A DNA stretch of 64,000 nt from Peptoclostridium acidaminophilum DSM 3953 (GTDB lineage: Bacteria > Bacillota > Clostridia > Peptostreptococcales > Peptostreptococcaceae). The stretch is from contig NZ_CP007452.1 in NCBI RefSeq assembly GCF_000597865.1, positions 1,123,183 through 1,187,182 of the forward strand, written 5' to 3'. A program made the translations under genes and the position numbers. This document shows positions 52,196 to 61,761 of the stretch, one piece after another (within the stretch, counting starts at the first letter, position 1; the number at the start of each line of letters is the position of its first letter). A model generated the notes under the pieces. It searched no databases. It worked only from the letters and a program-made list of their open reading frames with translations, and was not told where the DNA came from.

Positions 52196-53510
52196 TTATA
52201 TATTATCAACATCGTACGATGTCCTTCTTCTTCTCGATCTTGATTTTTTTCTTCTTACTTTCAAATTGACAAACCTTACTATAAGGCAAAGGCAAAGCAG
52301 CGCGGAAAAGAAAACAGATATGAACTTGGCTGCCTTTAGGCCGACGATTTTGAGCATCAGATAGTCAAATTTTAAAGTCACATCATTCAGGGCGACCAGC
52401 TTGATTCTCGAGAGCAGCGAATCATCCTTGAATATTTCTACATATCCTACTTCATCTCCCTTTTTTCACAGGAAAATCAAGCTTGTCATGGAGCACGACA
52501 TTGGTGCGTACATTGCTTTTATCAAGCGTTTCGCTATTTTTGAGCACGATGCTGAAATTTCTCGCGGGGCCGTATTTAAGGCTGCCTTCATTCGATAGGA
52601 ATATGCGCTTTTCGCCTCTGGCTTCATCGCTTCCTATTACATTTACAGCATGAAAGTTATCGAGACCGTAATCGATAAGCGTTCTTGAATCGATATAAAC
52701 ATTCCTTCCCTCCGCCTTCAAAACTACTGATATGACATTGAGACCGTCTTTGGATGCGGAAGTGACAAGGCAGTTGCGGGCCACGTTTGTATAGCCTGTC
52801 TTTATGCCGTTTATGACGTCGTACTTGAGTTTGACGCTGCTTCCCTTGTAGTCAATGGAGCTGTTGCTCCACAGGAATTTGTTGGTATTTCTGTATACTC
52901 TCCAGTCCGCAGTCAGCTCAGTCGGCGGCAGGCTTACCTTTTCAAGCTTTACGGTATTCCTGAAATCCTCATGCTTCATGGCTTCCTGCGCTATCAGAGC
53001 CAGGTCATGAGCGCTAGTGTAGTGGTCAACGTCAGGCAGACCATTTGGGTTGTTAAAGTGGGTATCCTTGCAGCCCAGCTCCTGAGCTCTTTTGTTCATG
53101 AGGTCCTTGAACTTGTCGACGGAGCCGCCAATGTGGTTTGCCAGCGCAACTGCGGCATCGTTTGCAGAACGCACCAGCATGAATTCGAGAAGCTGCCTCA
53201 CGGTGAAGGTCTCGCCCTGTTTGATATACATGCTGCTGCCGTCTATATAGCTCATGTCGTAGTCTATGGTTACAGCATCATCGAGGTTACAGTTTTCTAC
53301 TGTCAAAAGCGCTGTCATTATCTTGGTGGTAGAGGCCGGATACATCTTCTGGTGGGCGTTTTTTTCGTAGAGAATTTCAGTTCCGTCGGCATTTATAAGG
53401 ACTGCCGCTTCGCCGGTTAGGTTCAGGTTGTCCTGCTCCTGCGAAAAAGCAGTAAGATTAGTTGAAATTAAAATTAGAAATGAAAGAACTATGCAAAGAT
53501 ATTTTCTCAT
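52196..53510 (-). pseudogene. D-alanyl-D-alanine carboxypeptidase (DacF-like), frame break near the C-terminus
   Basis: A class A low-molecular-weight PBP that trims stem peptides. Signal peptide residues 1-24 are followed by SxxK in YPASTTKIMTALL near residue 59, SxN in VRSANDAAVALA near 115, and KTG in GIKTGYTNVARN near 225. The frame stops at TGA 52452-52454, ten residues after KLDFPVKKG. Downstream, a second frame encodes the missing C-terminus: DEVGYVEIF, the PBP5-type end, then a membrane helix (FISVFFSALLCLCLIV) and an Arg/Lys-rich tail ending at 52196. Removing one base from the minus-strand A6-G3 run (52458-52466) joins both and gives 437 residues. The ATG at 53510 follows TAGGAGAG. 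Confidence 0.82.
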
Positions 53511-53709
53511 GTAGAACTCTCCTATGAGTTAAATTTAGCATTAAGCCATAAAACTTAATATGCGACACCGCTAGACACTGCTAAATTAACAGCTCAAGTG
53601 CTGCTTTGGTGGGCATGCTTTAATTGAATGCGTACAAATATTTGAAAAAACTAATAATAGTATAGCATAACATGGCGTAATGGGTAATAGGAAATAGGGG
53701 GGGATTATT

Positions 53710-54336
53710 GTGAAGATAGAAAAGAAACACCTGTATGTTGTGATTTTGCTTGCAGCTGCTTTTTTGATAGTCTATGGGGCGCGGGGCAAGGCTTCTGAAT
53801 ACATAGTAAGCCCGGAAAAGGAGGAGCTCCAAAGCAGTGCGCAGGAAGCCACAATTAAAATCGAGCCTGAGGAAGATATCTCTGCTAATCTCAAGGTTTT
53901 TATAAGCGGCGAGGTTGCAAGCTACGGCGTGGTTGAAGTGCCAAATGGTTCCCGTCTTATTGACGCTGTGGAAAAACTGGGAGGCTTAACGGCGGATGCC
54001 GACATAAACAGAACCAATCTGGCGCAAAAACTTGAAGACGGAAACCATTATGTCATACTTAAAATCGGCGAGGAGGCGGAGTCCGCCGCATTGGGTCAGA
54101 ATGCGCAAAGCCCGGCTTCTGGCGCTTCTTCAAGTACAGAGGGCAAGATAAATATAAACACTGCAGACAAGAATGCTCTCATGCAGCTGCCCGGGATAGG
54201 GCAGGTGATAGCGGAGCGGATAGTAGCATACAGGGAGCAGGGGCAGGGCTTCAAAAGCATCGAGGATATTATGAACGTTTCCGGGATTGGCCAGAAGAAA
54301 TACGAGGGCATCAAGGATATGGTAACCGTAAAGTGA
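53710..54336 (+). CDS. comEA: ComEA-like DNA-binding competence protein
   Basis: A 208-residue protein with an N-terminal membrane anchor (HLYVVILLAAAFLIVYG), an SLBB domain (VFISGEVASYGVVEVPNGSRL near residue 60), and two helix-hairpin-helix motifs at the end (LMQLPGIGQVIAERIVAYRE; IMNVSGIGQKKYEGIK). It binds incoming DNA in transformable Firmicutes. GTG 53710 has GGGGGGGATT before it. comEC is not in this window, so competence cannot be concluded. Confidence 0.9.
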   Translation: MKIEKKHLYVVILLAAAFLIVYGARGKASEYIVSPEKEELQSSAQEATIKIEPEEDISANLKVFISGEVASYGVVEVPNGSRLIDAVEKLGGLTADADINRTNLAQKLEDGNHYVILKIGEEAESAALGQNAQSPASGASSSTEGKININTADKNALMQLPGIGQVIAERIVAYREQGQGFKSIEDIMNVSGIGQKKYEGIKDMVTVK

Positions 54337-54482
54337 TTTCGCTTTAATCAAATAGCACTTCAAAATAAAATGTATTTTGCTTTGACAACATTATTTTCTA
54401 TAGCAATATTATATCAGTGTATTTTTGCAGATAGATAATTGTGATATACTCAAATGTGTTAGTCAATTACGGAGGTGGAAAG

Positions 54483-55526
54483 ATGAAAGGCAGCAAGGAA
54501 ATAAAGCTCACACAGATGGTTACAGCTTCGGGCTGAGCAGCCAAGATAGGGCCAGAGGATTTGGCCAAGGCGCTTGTCGGTCTTCCCAAGATGTTTGATG
54601 AAAGGCTTCTTGTAGGCTTTGACACTTCTGATGATGCAGCTGTATATAGATTGGATGACGACAAGGCGCTCATTCAGACGCTCGACTTTTTCACGCCCAT
54701 GGTGGATGATCCCTATCTTTTCGGACAGATAGCGGCGTCAAACTCGCTTTCGGACGTGTATGCCATGGGTGGTAAGCCGATAGTTGCTATGAACATAGTT
54801 TGCTTTCCTTCGTGCCATGATATGTCAATACTTGGCGAGATACTAAAGGGCGGAGCCGATAAGGTAATCGAGTCAGGCGCCATTCTTGTAGGAGGGCACA
54901 CGGTCGATGACAAGGAACCCAAATACGGGCTTTCGGTTGCAGGACTGGTGCATCCTGACAAGGTGCTTGCGAATTCAGGAGCAAGGCCCGGAGATGCGCT
55001 GATACTTACAAAACCTATAGGAACAGGCATAGTAAGCACAGGCATGAAAGCCGCTATGGTGCAAAAAAGCACTGAGGATGAGGTTGTGAAAATAATGGCC
55101 CATCTAAACAAGTATGCAGCCGAGGCTCTGGACGGTTTCAATGTTAATTCGGTTACAGACATAACCGGCTTTGGATTCCTGGGGCACGCAGCTGAGATGG
55201 CCAAGGGCTCGGGAGTGACGCTTGAAATATCCTCAAAGGATATTCCTATAATGTCAGAGGCCGAGGAGCTCGCCAAGATGGGAATAATCCCGGCCGGAAT
55301 GTACAGGAACAAAAAATTCATCCAGAGCGATGTGCTTTGCGAGGGTGTAAGCGAGCACATAATGGACATCCTGTATGATCCTCAGACCTCGGGAGGCCTG
55401 CTGGTATCAGTTCCGCAGGAGCATGCCAGGGCTCTGGCTGACAAAATGACAAGCTGTGGAAGCCTTGCGGCAAAAATTGTAGGCAGGGTACTGAGCAAGG
55501 AAGAAAAGAGCATAATCGTAATATAA
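54483..55526 (+). CDS. selD: Selenide, water dikinase SelD, itself a selenoprotein
   Basis: A 347-residue SelD that makes selenophosphate from selenide and ATP. The frame starts at ATG 54483 (site TACGGAGGTGG) and has one in-frame TGA at 54534-54536, codon 18, which stands where other SelD proteins have the catalytic Cys or Sec (VTASG-U-AAKIGP). A hairpin follows, so TGA is read as selenocysteine. After it come the ATP-binding region ([17 protein letters not shown]), [27 protein letters not shown], and [13 protein letters not shown]. It opens selD-selA-selB-tRNA-Sec. A search for TGA-stopped frames alone would miss its N-terminus. Confidence 0.93.
54537..54570 (+). promoter_or_regulatory. Bacterial SECIS element of selD
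   Basis: Starting 13 bases after the UGA there is a hairpin GGCCA (54550-54554), loop GAGGATT, TGGCC (54562-54566). A GG pair in the loop matches what SelB contacts in known bacterial SECIS elements. This supports Sec insertion at codon 18. Confidence 0.75.
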
Positions 55527-55527
55527 G

Positions 55528-55556
55528 ATGGGGCCTCGAGCCCCATTAGCTTTTTG
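55528..55556 (+). terminator. Terminator after selD
   Basis: ATGGGGC / GCCCCAT stem with CTCGA loop, followed by TAGCTTTTT directly after the selD stop. Confidence 0.8.
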
Positions 55557-55658
55557 CAAACGAGAAATTTAGAGCTTTTGGTGTTGGTAAGATTTTTCAT
55601 GTGTTATATAATCATATATAAAAATACAATATGAATGCGAAGGGGTGCAATAAAACAA

Positions 55659-57062
55659 ATGGATAAAAGGACGCTTTTTTCAAAACTGCCTTCTGTAGAC
55701 AAGATCTTAGGCAATGACGGCGTAATAGAGCTGGAAAAGGAGTATCCAAGAAGCCTCATAGTCGAGGTCATAAGGGAGCAAATAGAACTTGCCAGAAAGA
55801 GGATACTAGAACTTAATGAGAGCGACATGGAAGGTTTTGACATAGATGAAGACATACTTATAAACGATATAGGCCACCAGCTTAAGCTGAAATATGCGCT
55901 AAAACTCAAAAGGCTCATAAATGCTACTGGTGTTGTGGTACATACGAATCTAGGCAGATCTCCAATGGCTGAGGAGATTAAGGAGGATCTTTGGCTTATC
56001 GCCTCGAGATACTCAAACCTCGAATATGACATAGAAAGTGGCAAGAGAGGCTCGAGGTATTCTCACCTTGAGGAGATAGTAAGAAAAATCACAGGAGCAG
56101 AAGACGTGCTGGTTGTAAACAACAATGCGGCCGCCGTAATGCTAGTGCTTGGAACAATGGCGCAAGGCAAGGAGGTAATAACGTCAAGGGGAGAACTCGT
56201 TGAAATCGGCGGCTCCTTTAGGATACCAAGCGTGATGGAGCAGAGCGGGGCCAAGCTTGTGGAGGTTGGAACAACCAACAAGACGTACGCCTCTGATTAC
56301 GAGGCTGCAATAACTGAAAACACGGGCGCGCTGCTTAAGGTGCATACTAGCAACTTCAGGGTTGTGGGCTTTACAAACACTCCTGAGCTGGAGGAGCTAA
56401 GGGAGATAGGCGACAAATACGATATACCAGTCATAGAGGATCTTGGAAGCGGTGTGTTCATAGATCTTTCAAAATATGGCCTTTCATACGAGCCTACTGT
56501 TATGGATTCCCTCAGAAAGGGAGCGGACATTGTAACGTTCAGCGGTGACAAGATACTCGGCGGGCCTCAGGCAGGCATAATAGTCGGAAAGAAAAAATAT
56601 ATAGACAAGATGAAGAAAAACCAGCTGACAAGAGCGCTCAGGGTGGACAAGTTCATAATATGTGCGCTTGAAGCAACAATGAGATACTACATCGAAGAGG
56701 AGATTGCGATAAAGAAAATACCAACGCTTAGGATGCTCACATATAAATTAGACGAGATTAAAGAAAAGGCGCAAAGGCTAAATGAGATGATAGGAAGGCT
56801 AGGCATTCCGGCTGAAGTCAAAATAGAAGTTGGACATTCCCAGGTAGGCGGCGGCTCGCTTCCGCTCGAGAGGATAGAGAGCAGAGTGATATCCATAGTT
56901 CCTGAAAACATGAGCGTATCAAGGCTCGAAGAGAGCCTCAGGCTTTGTGATGACCATATTATAGGCAGGGTATACGACGAGAAATACGTAATTGACGTTA
57001 GGACTCTCTTTGACGAAGAATACGAAATAATATGCAACCAGCTGAAAAGCATCCTGGGATAG
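55659..57062 (+). CDS. selA: L-seryl-tRNA(Sec) selenium transferase
   Basis: A 467-residue PLP enzyme that turns Ser-tRNA(Sec) into Sec-tRNA(Sec) with selenophosphate. [18 protein letters not shown] near residue 88 and the PLP Lys in [14 protein letters not shown] near residue 295 are conserved. The start ATG 55659 has a weakly spaced AAGGGGTG. selB follows 10 bases later. Confidence 0.95.
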   Translation: MDKRTLFSKLPSVDKILGNDGVIELEKEYPRSLIVEVIREQIELARKRILELNESDMEGFDIDEDILINDIGHQLKLKYALKLKRLINATGVVVHTNLGRSPMAEEIKEDLWLIASRYSNLEYDIESGKRGSRYSHLEEIVRKITGAEDVLVVNNNAAAVMLVLGTMAQGKEVITSRGELVEIGGSFRIPSVMEQSGAKLVEVGTTNKTYASDYEAAITENTGALLKVHTSNFRVVGFTNTPELEELREIGDKYDIPVIEDLGSGVFIDLSKYGLSYEPTVMDSLRKGADIVTFSGDKILGGPQAGIIVGKKKYIDKMKKNQLTRALRVDKFIICALEATMRYYIEEEIAIKKIPTLRMLTYKLDEIKEKAQRLNEMIGRLGIPAEVKIEVGHSQVGGGSLPLERIESRVISIVPENMSVSRLEESLRLCDDHIIGRVYDEKYVIDVRTLFDEEYEIICNQLKSILG

Positions 57063-57072
57063 GGAGGATTTG

Positions 57073-58953
57073 ATGAAGAATATAATAATAGGAACGGCAG
57101 GGCATATAGACCACGGCAAGACGACTCTTATAAAAGCCCTCACAGGAAAAGAGACGGACAGACTGAAGGAAGAAAAGAAAAGGGGAATATCAATAGACCT
57201 TGGCTTCACCAATTTTGACCTTCCAAGCGGTAAAAGGGCGGGCATAGTAGACGTTCCCGGGCATGAAAAGTTCATCAAAAACATGCTCGCAGGTGTCCAC
57301 GGCATGGACCTGGTTCTGCTTGTGGTGTCTGCAGATGAAGGCGTAATGCCGCAGACTATAGAGCATCTTGAGATACTAAACCTCCTGGATATAAAAAAGG
57401 GGCTGATAGTAATCACAAAGGCAGACACGGTCGATACGGATTTCAAGGAGCTTGTAAAGGAAGACGTCATGGAAAAGCTGGAAGGGACATTCCTTGAAAA
57501 TGCCGACATAGTCGAGGTGGACTCAATAAGCGGCACAGGCATAAAGGAGCTTACCGAGGAAATAGACAGGCTCACAGACGAGGTTGAGGATAAAAATATA
57601 GATGCAAATCCAAGACTGAGCATAGACAGGGTATTTAGCATAAAGGGCTTTGGAACTGTAGTCACAGGCACGCTCATCGAGGGCAAGATGAACCTTGACG
57701 ATGACATGATGATATACCCTGGCGAGATAAAGACTAAGATAAGGAGTCTCCAGGTACACGGAGAATCACAAAAAATTGCATACGCAGGACAAAGGGTTGC
57801 TATAAATCTGGCAAACGTAAGAGTGGAGGAAATAGAAAGAGGCGATGTACTGGCAAAGCCGAATTCAATGCAAAGCTCCATGATGATAGATGTAAAGCTA
57901 AAGCTTATAAAAAACCTGGACAGAGGCCTGAGATACTGGGACAGGATAAGACTTTATCATGGGGCAAAGGAAATACTCGGCAGGGTGGCGTTTCTTGACC
58001 GAGAAGAGCTTGCGCCGGGCGAAGAATGTTTCTGCCAGATAAGACTCGAGGATACGATAGTTGCAAAAAAAGACGACAGATTTGTTATAAGGTACTACTC
58101 CCCTATGATTACAGTGGGAGGAGGTGCAATAATAGACACTAATCCAAAAAAACACAAGAGGTTTGACGAGGATGTGCTCAGCTCGCTCAACATGAAGGAA
58201 AGCGGAGACCCGCAGTTTGTAGTGGAAGAAAACATAAGGACTAACTCAAAGGATTATCCGGTGCTCAAGGAAATAGCCAAGTCGCTCGGAGAGAATGAGG
58301 ATATAGTGCTGGAAAACATAAAGGGCCTTGTGGCAAGCGGGCGAGTGATAGACATAAACGGAACTTACATTCACCTGGAGCATTATGACAGGCTAAGACA
58401 AAAGATATGCAGCACACTGGAGGAGTTTCATAAAAGCAATAGGCTTAAAAGGGGCATGCTCAAGGAGGAGCTGCGCTCAAGAGTTGAGAGCAAGTTAAAG
58501 AGCAAGGATTTCGATATATTGCTTGAACGGGTTGCAGCAGACAAAGAGATAAAGATTGAAGAAAATCTGGCTTCAATAAGCAGCTTTAGCGTAAAATTCA
58601 GTGATTCTGATATTAAAATAAGGCAGGAAATAGAAGACACAATCAGGCAGGGCGGATTTTCGCCGGAGCAGATTGACGTTATAACAGGCGAGAGGTCCGA
58701 ATATATTCAGGTGTTCGAGTCAATGGTGGGCGAAACGCTTGTAAGGGTGTCTGAAGACACTGTATTCCATAAGGAGATATATGAAAAGGCTCTCGACCTG
58801 CTCAGGGATCACGTTCAAAAAAACGGAGAAATTACGCTTGCTGAATTCAGGGACATGATAGGCGCCAGCAGGAAATACGCCATGCTTTTGCTTGAGGATT
58901 TCGACAGGAAGAGGATTACAAGAAGGATAGGGGAAAAGCGGGTCCTTTCATAG
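57073..58953 (+). CDS. selB: Selenocysteine-specific elongation factor SelB
   Basis: A 626-residue EF-Tu-like GTPase that delivers Sec-tRNA(Sec). The G domain has GTAGHIDHGKTTLIKAL at residues 6-22, DVPGHEKFIKNML and VITKADTVD. Domains II and III follow, then winged-helix domains (residues about 380-626) that bind SECIS hairpins. ATG 57073 fits GGGAGGAT; TTG 57070 is one codon earlier. It has normal length. The gene set for Sec insertion is complete when taken with the tRNA downstream. Confidence 0.96.
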   Translation: MKNIIIGTAGHIDHGKTTLIKALTGKETDRLKEEKKRGISIDLGFTNFDLPSGKRAGIVDVPGHEKFIKNMLAGVHGMDLVLLVVSADEGVMPQTIEHLEILNLLDIKKGLIVITKADTVDTDFKELVKEDVMEKLEGTFLENADIVEVDSISGTGIKELTEEIDRLTDEVEDKNIDANPRLSIDRVFSIKGFGTVVTGTLIEGKMNLDDDMMIYPGEIKTKIRSLQVHGESQKIAYAGQRVAINLANVRVEEIERGDVLAKPNSMQSSMMIDVKLKLIKNLDRGLRYWDRIRLYHGAKEILGRVAFLDREELAPGEECFCQIRLEDTIVAKKDDRFVIRYYSPMITVGGGAIIDTNPKKHKRFDEDVLSSLNMKESGDPQFVVEENIRTNSKDYPVLKEIAKSLGENEDIVLENIKGLVASGRVIDINGTYIHLEHYDRLRQKICSTLEEFHKSNRLKRGMLKEELRSRVESKLKSKDFDILLERVAADKEIKIEENLASISSFSVKFSDSDIKIRQEIEDTIRQGGFSPEQIDVITGERSEYIQVFESMVGETLVRVSEDTVFHKEIYEKALDLLRDHVQKNGEITLAEFRDMIGASRKYAMLLLEDFDRKRITRRIGEKRVLS

Positions 58954-58977
58954 GCATGCAGTCATTAAATCAATCAG

Positions 58978-59022
58978 GAAAGAGGCGCGGCATCGGCATA
59001 AAAGACGCTGCGCTTCTTTCTC
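58978..59022 (+). terminator. Terminator after selB
   Basis: GAAAGAGGCGCGGC pairs with GCTGCGCTTCTTTC (two G-T pairs) around a loop of about 14 bases, then TCTATT. The T-run is weak, the stem strong. Confidence 0.7.
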
Positions 59023-59143
59023 TATTAAAAATAATAAAGCTGCCTACGTATGGTATGAAATAAATTATAGATATTTTATATATTTATGGGTTGAATATCA
59101 AAAAAGCTTATGATATAATAAGTTTTGTTCAGCAAGAGAATTT

Positions 59144-59240
59144 GGGAGTAGATGGGTGCTGGTGTGCCCTCTGGTCTTCAAAACCAGTTCGGGGGGTTAA
59201 GAGCCTCCTGGGTGGGTTCGATTCCCACATATTCCCGCCA
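59144..59240 (+). tRNA. selC: tRNA-Sec (TCA anticodon)
   Basis: A 97-base tRNA with encoded CCA. The anticodon arm CTGGTC-TTCAAAA-CCAG carries TCA (reads UGA). A long variable arm (TTCGGGGGGTTAAGAGCCTCCTG) and an extended acceptor-T stack are typical of selenocysteine tRNA. It lies 190 bases after selB. Confidence 0.96.
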
Positions 59241-59254
59241 ATTATGTAAATTAA

Positions 59255-59291
59255 GGCTTTAACCAAACAGTGTTGGTTGAAGTCTTTTTTT
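59255..59291 (+). terminator. Terminator after tRNA-Sec
   Basis: GGCTTTAACCAA / TTGGTTGAAGTC stem with a 6-base loop, then seven T. Confidence 0.85.
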
Positions 59292-59636
59292 GTTAATATG
59301 AATAAAAAACATTTTGTTTTGTTGTTTTCTGCGGTGTATTTTGTATAATTCATAAAAAGTCTTTATTTATTCTTCGTATTGATATAAAATTATCTTGTGC
59401 ATGTACCGAAATGAAATTAATTAAGTAAAGCACAGTGCAACGGATAATTTGCCGCTGAGGGTATATAATTATGCGGAACGGTTTTTGGATTCGATTTTAA
59501 ATTTATTTTTTTGAAACTTGGCTCAAAATGTTATAAAATAAGTAGTGGGCATCAAAAAGTCGAAAAAGTTTGATTATTTTAATTAATCGGCTTTTACAAT
59601 AAAAAATAATACATAATAATCGAGGAGGCATTATAA
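59292..59636. other. Intergenic region before ackA
   Basis: About 345 AT-rich bases. A likely ackA promoter is TTGAAA (59511-59516) with TATAAA (59532-59537) at a short 15-base spacing. TATATAAT near 59462 is an alternative. No gene or stable structure was found. Confidence 0.5.
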
Positions 59637-60827
59637 ATGAACGTTCTAGTAATAAACTGCGGAAGTTCTTCGCTAAAGTACCAGCTTATCAATATGCAAA
59701 ATGAAGAGGTTCTAGGAAAAGGCCTTGTAGAGAGAATAGGAATAGAAGGCTCAAAGCTTACTCATGAGGCTGCCGGCAAGAAAATAGTAATAGAAGATCC
59801 TATGAAGGACCACAAAGACGCTCTTAAGCACGTTCTAAGCGCACTTGTAGACAAGGATCACGGGGCTGTAGCTGACATGAGCGAGATATCTGCTGTAGGA
59901 CACAGAGTTGTTCACGGCGGAGAGAAGTTTGCAAGCTCTGTGGTTATAACTCCGGAAGTTATGGATGCTATAAAAGAATGTTCTGACCTGGCACCGCTTC
60001 ACAATCCAGCAAACATAATGGGAATAGATGCTTGTAAAGAGATTCTTCCAAACGTTCCTCATGTTGCAGTTTTCGATACTGCTTTCCATCAGACAATGCC
60101 AAAAGATTCATACCTGTATGGACTTCCATACGAGCTTTATGAGAAGCACGGAATAAGAAAATACGGCTTCCACGGAACATCTCACAAGTATGTTTCTGAC
60201 AGAGCCGCTGCCATACTCGGTAAAGACATAAAGGACCTTAAGATAATAACTTGCCACCTTGGAAACGGCGCGAGCATAGCTGCTGTTGAATTCGGCAAAT
60301 CAGTAGACACTTCAATGGGACTTACTCCTCTTGAGGGCTCTATAATGGGAACAAGATGCGGAGACATAGACCCGGCAATAGTTAAGTTCATAATGGACAA
60401 AGAGAACCTAAACGCTGCTCAGGTTGACTCTCTTCTTAACAAGCAGTCAGGTATACTTGGAATGTCGTGCATAAGCAGCGACTTCAGAGATGTTGAAAAT
60501 GCAGCAAATGAAGGAAACGAGCTTGCTCAGGTTGCTCTTTCTGCTTTCGCTAAGAGAGTTAAGAAGTATATAGGCTCTTACATGGCTGAAATGGGCGGAG
60601 TAGACGCAATAGTCTTCACTGCAGGCCTTGGAGAAAACTCTATATCAATGAGAGAAGACATATGCGAAGGGCTTGATGGTCTTGGCATAGTTATAGACAA
60701 AGAGAAGAACAATGTAAGAGGAAAAGAAACGGTAGTCAGCACAGACGATTCAAAGGTTAAGATACTAGTAATCCCAACAAATGAAGAGCTTGTAATAGCT
60801 AGAGACACAGCTGAGCTTGCAAAATAG
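59637..60827 (+). CDS. ackA: Acetate kinase
   Basis: A 396-residue acetate kinase that forms ATP from acetyl phosphate in fermentation. It starts [29 protein letters not shown] near residue 85, [11 protein letters not shown] near 145, [12 protein letters not shown] and GNGASIAAV near residue 206 are complete. The ATG follows GAGGAGGC. Its codon use is more biased (AGA for arginine, GGA/GGC, CTT) than flanking genes, as expected of a high-expression gene. It is transcribed alone; the pta partner is not in the window. Confidence 0.97.
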   Translation: MNVLVINCGSSSLKYQLINMQNEEVLGKGLVERIGIEGSKLTHEAAGKKIVIEDPMKDHKDALKHVLSALVDKDHGAVADMSEISAVGHRVVHGGEKFASSVVITPEVMDAIKECSDLAPLHNPANIMGIDACKEILPNVPHVAVFDTAFHQTMPKDSYLYGLPYELYEKHGIRKYGFHGTSHKYVSDRAAAILGKDIKDLKIITCHLGNGASIAAVEFGKSVDTSMGLTPLEGSIMGTRCGDIDPAIVKFIMDKENLNAAQVDSLLNKQSGILGMSCISSDFRDVENAANEGNELAQVALSAFAKRVKKYIGSYMAEMGGVDAIVFTAGLGENSISMREDICEGLDGLGIVIDKEKNNVRGKETVVSTDDSKVKILVIPTNEELVIARDTAELAK

Positions 60828-60836
60828 TTTGGACTT

Positions 60837-60867
60837 AAAAAAAGGTGGATTTAATTCCACCTTTTTT
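60837..60867 (+). terminator. Terminator after ackA
   Basis: AAAAAGGTGGA / TCCACCTTTTTT stem with a TTTAAT loop. Confidence 0.9.
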
Positions 60868-60943
60868 ATCTATCAAGTAAAAATACTTGACAAAAAACTT
60901 GCGAATTTGTATAATAAATTTGGTAATTTGTTGAGGTGAGAGC

Positions 60944-61468
60944 ATGTTAAATATTAGCCTTGGAGAATTGAAGTCTAGAGAACTGGATATAGTATATCTG
61001 GATTTTGAGGAAAAAATAGACTCAATTGATGTTGACGGCAGAAGAGTTAAGGTCACTTCGCCTGTGAAGGTAGAGGGAAGCATAGCCAATACCGATGAAG
61101 GTATGTATCTTGACTGCAGAATTACTACGGTAATAGAAGATTCCTGCAGCAGATGCCTTAAGAATATGCAGGTGGAGATAGATGCTCAGGCTCAAGGGTT
61201 CCTCGTTCATAAAGATGAAGAGGAAGAGGCTCTTGAGGGCGAAGAGGATGTATTCTTGTATGAAGGGGAAATGCTCAATTTCCACAACATAATAAGAGAT
61301 ACTATAATTATTAGTATGCCTCAAAAATTGCTCTGCAGTGAGGAATGCAAGGGGATTTGCCCGGGCTGCGGAGTCGACCTGAACATCGAGGAATGCAAGT
61401 GCAGTAAAGAGCAAACGGATGAGAGGCTTATAGACCCTCGTTTTGAAAAATTAAAAGATTTGCTATAG
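60944..61468 (+). CDS. yceD: YceD family protein (DUF177)
   Basis: A 174-residue DUF177/YceD protein, always beside rpmF and thought to act in 23S rRNA or L32 handling. A Cys motif DSCSRCLKNM near residue 66 and the C-terminal zinc-like CSEECKGICPGCGVDLN near residues 126-142 are seen. The ATG follows GAGGTGAG. Co-transcription with rpmF is likely (24 bases). Confidence 0.92.
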   Translation: MLNISLGELKSRELDIVYLDFEEKIDSIDVDGRRVKVTSPVKVEGSIANTDEGMYLDCRITTVIEDSCSRCLKNMQVEIDAQAQGFLVHKDEEEEALEGEEDVFLYEGEMLNFHNIIRDTIIISMPQKLLCSEECKGICPGCGVDLNIEECKCSKEQTDERLIDPRFEKLKDLL

Positions 61469-61492
61469 AATTAATATTAGGAGGTAATACCA

Positions 61493-61675
61493 ATGGCAGT
61501 ACCAAAGCGTAAAACAGGAAAATGTGATTCACGTTCAAGAAGAGCGGCAAACATGAAGATGACAGCACCAGGATTTGTAGAATGTCCTAACTGTCACGAA
61601 CCAAAGATGCCTCACAGAGTGTGCCCAGATTGCGGACACTACAAAGGCAAAGAAGTAGTAGCAGTTTCTGAATAA
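61493..61675 (+). CDS. rpmF: 50S ribosomal protein L32
   Basis: A 60-residue L32 ([18 protein letters not shown]). It has a zinc-binding type C+ sequence: [11 protein letters not shown] and [11 protein letters not shown]. The ATG follows TAGGAGGTAAT. A terminator separates it from fapR. Confidence 0.97.
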   Translation: MAVPKRKTGKCDSRSRRAANMKMTAPGFVECPNCHEPKMPHRVCPDCGHYKGKEVVAVSE

Positions 61676-61685
61676 GCTAGGGAGG

Positions 61686-61716
61686 GCATGTAGCATAGTC
61701 TACATGCTTTTTTTTT
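61686..61716 (+). terminator. Terminator after rpmF
   Basis: GCATGTAG / CTACATGC stem with a CATAGT loop, followed by nine T. Confidence 0.92.
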
Positions 61717-61761
61717 ACCGGACGGCAGGAGCTATACCTGTAAATTATAGAGGTGAGTTTA

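Noticed and set aside
54483-54560. selD could be a pseudogene with an internal stop
   Set aside because: The stop is TGA at the catalytic position, a hairpin follows, and selA, selB and tRNA-Sec lie next to it; Sec reading explains it fully.
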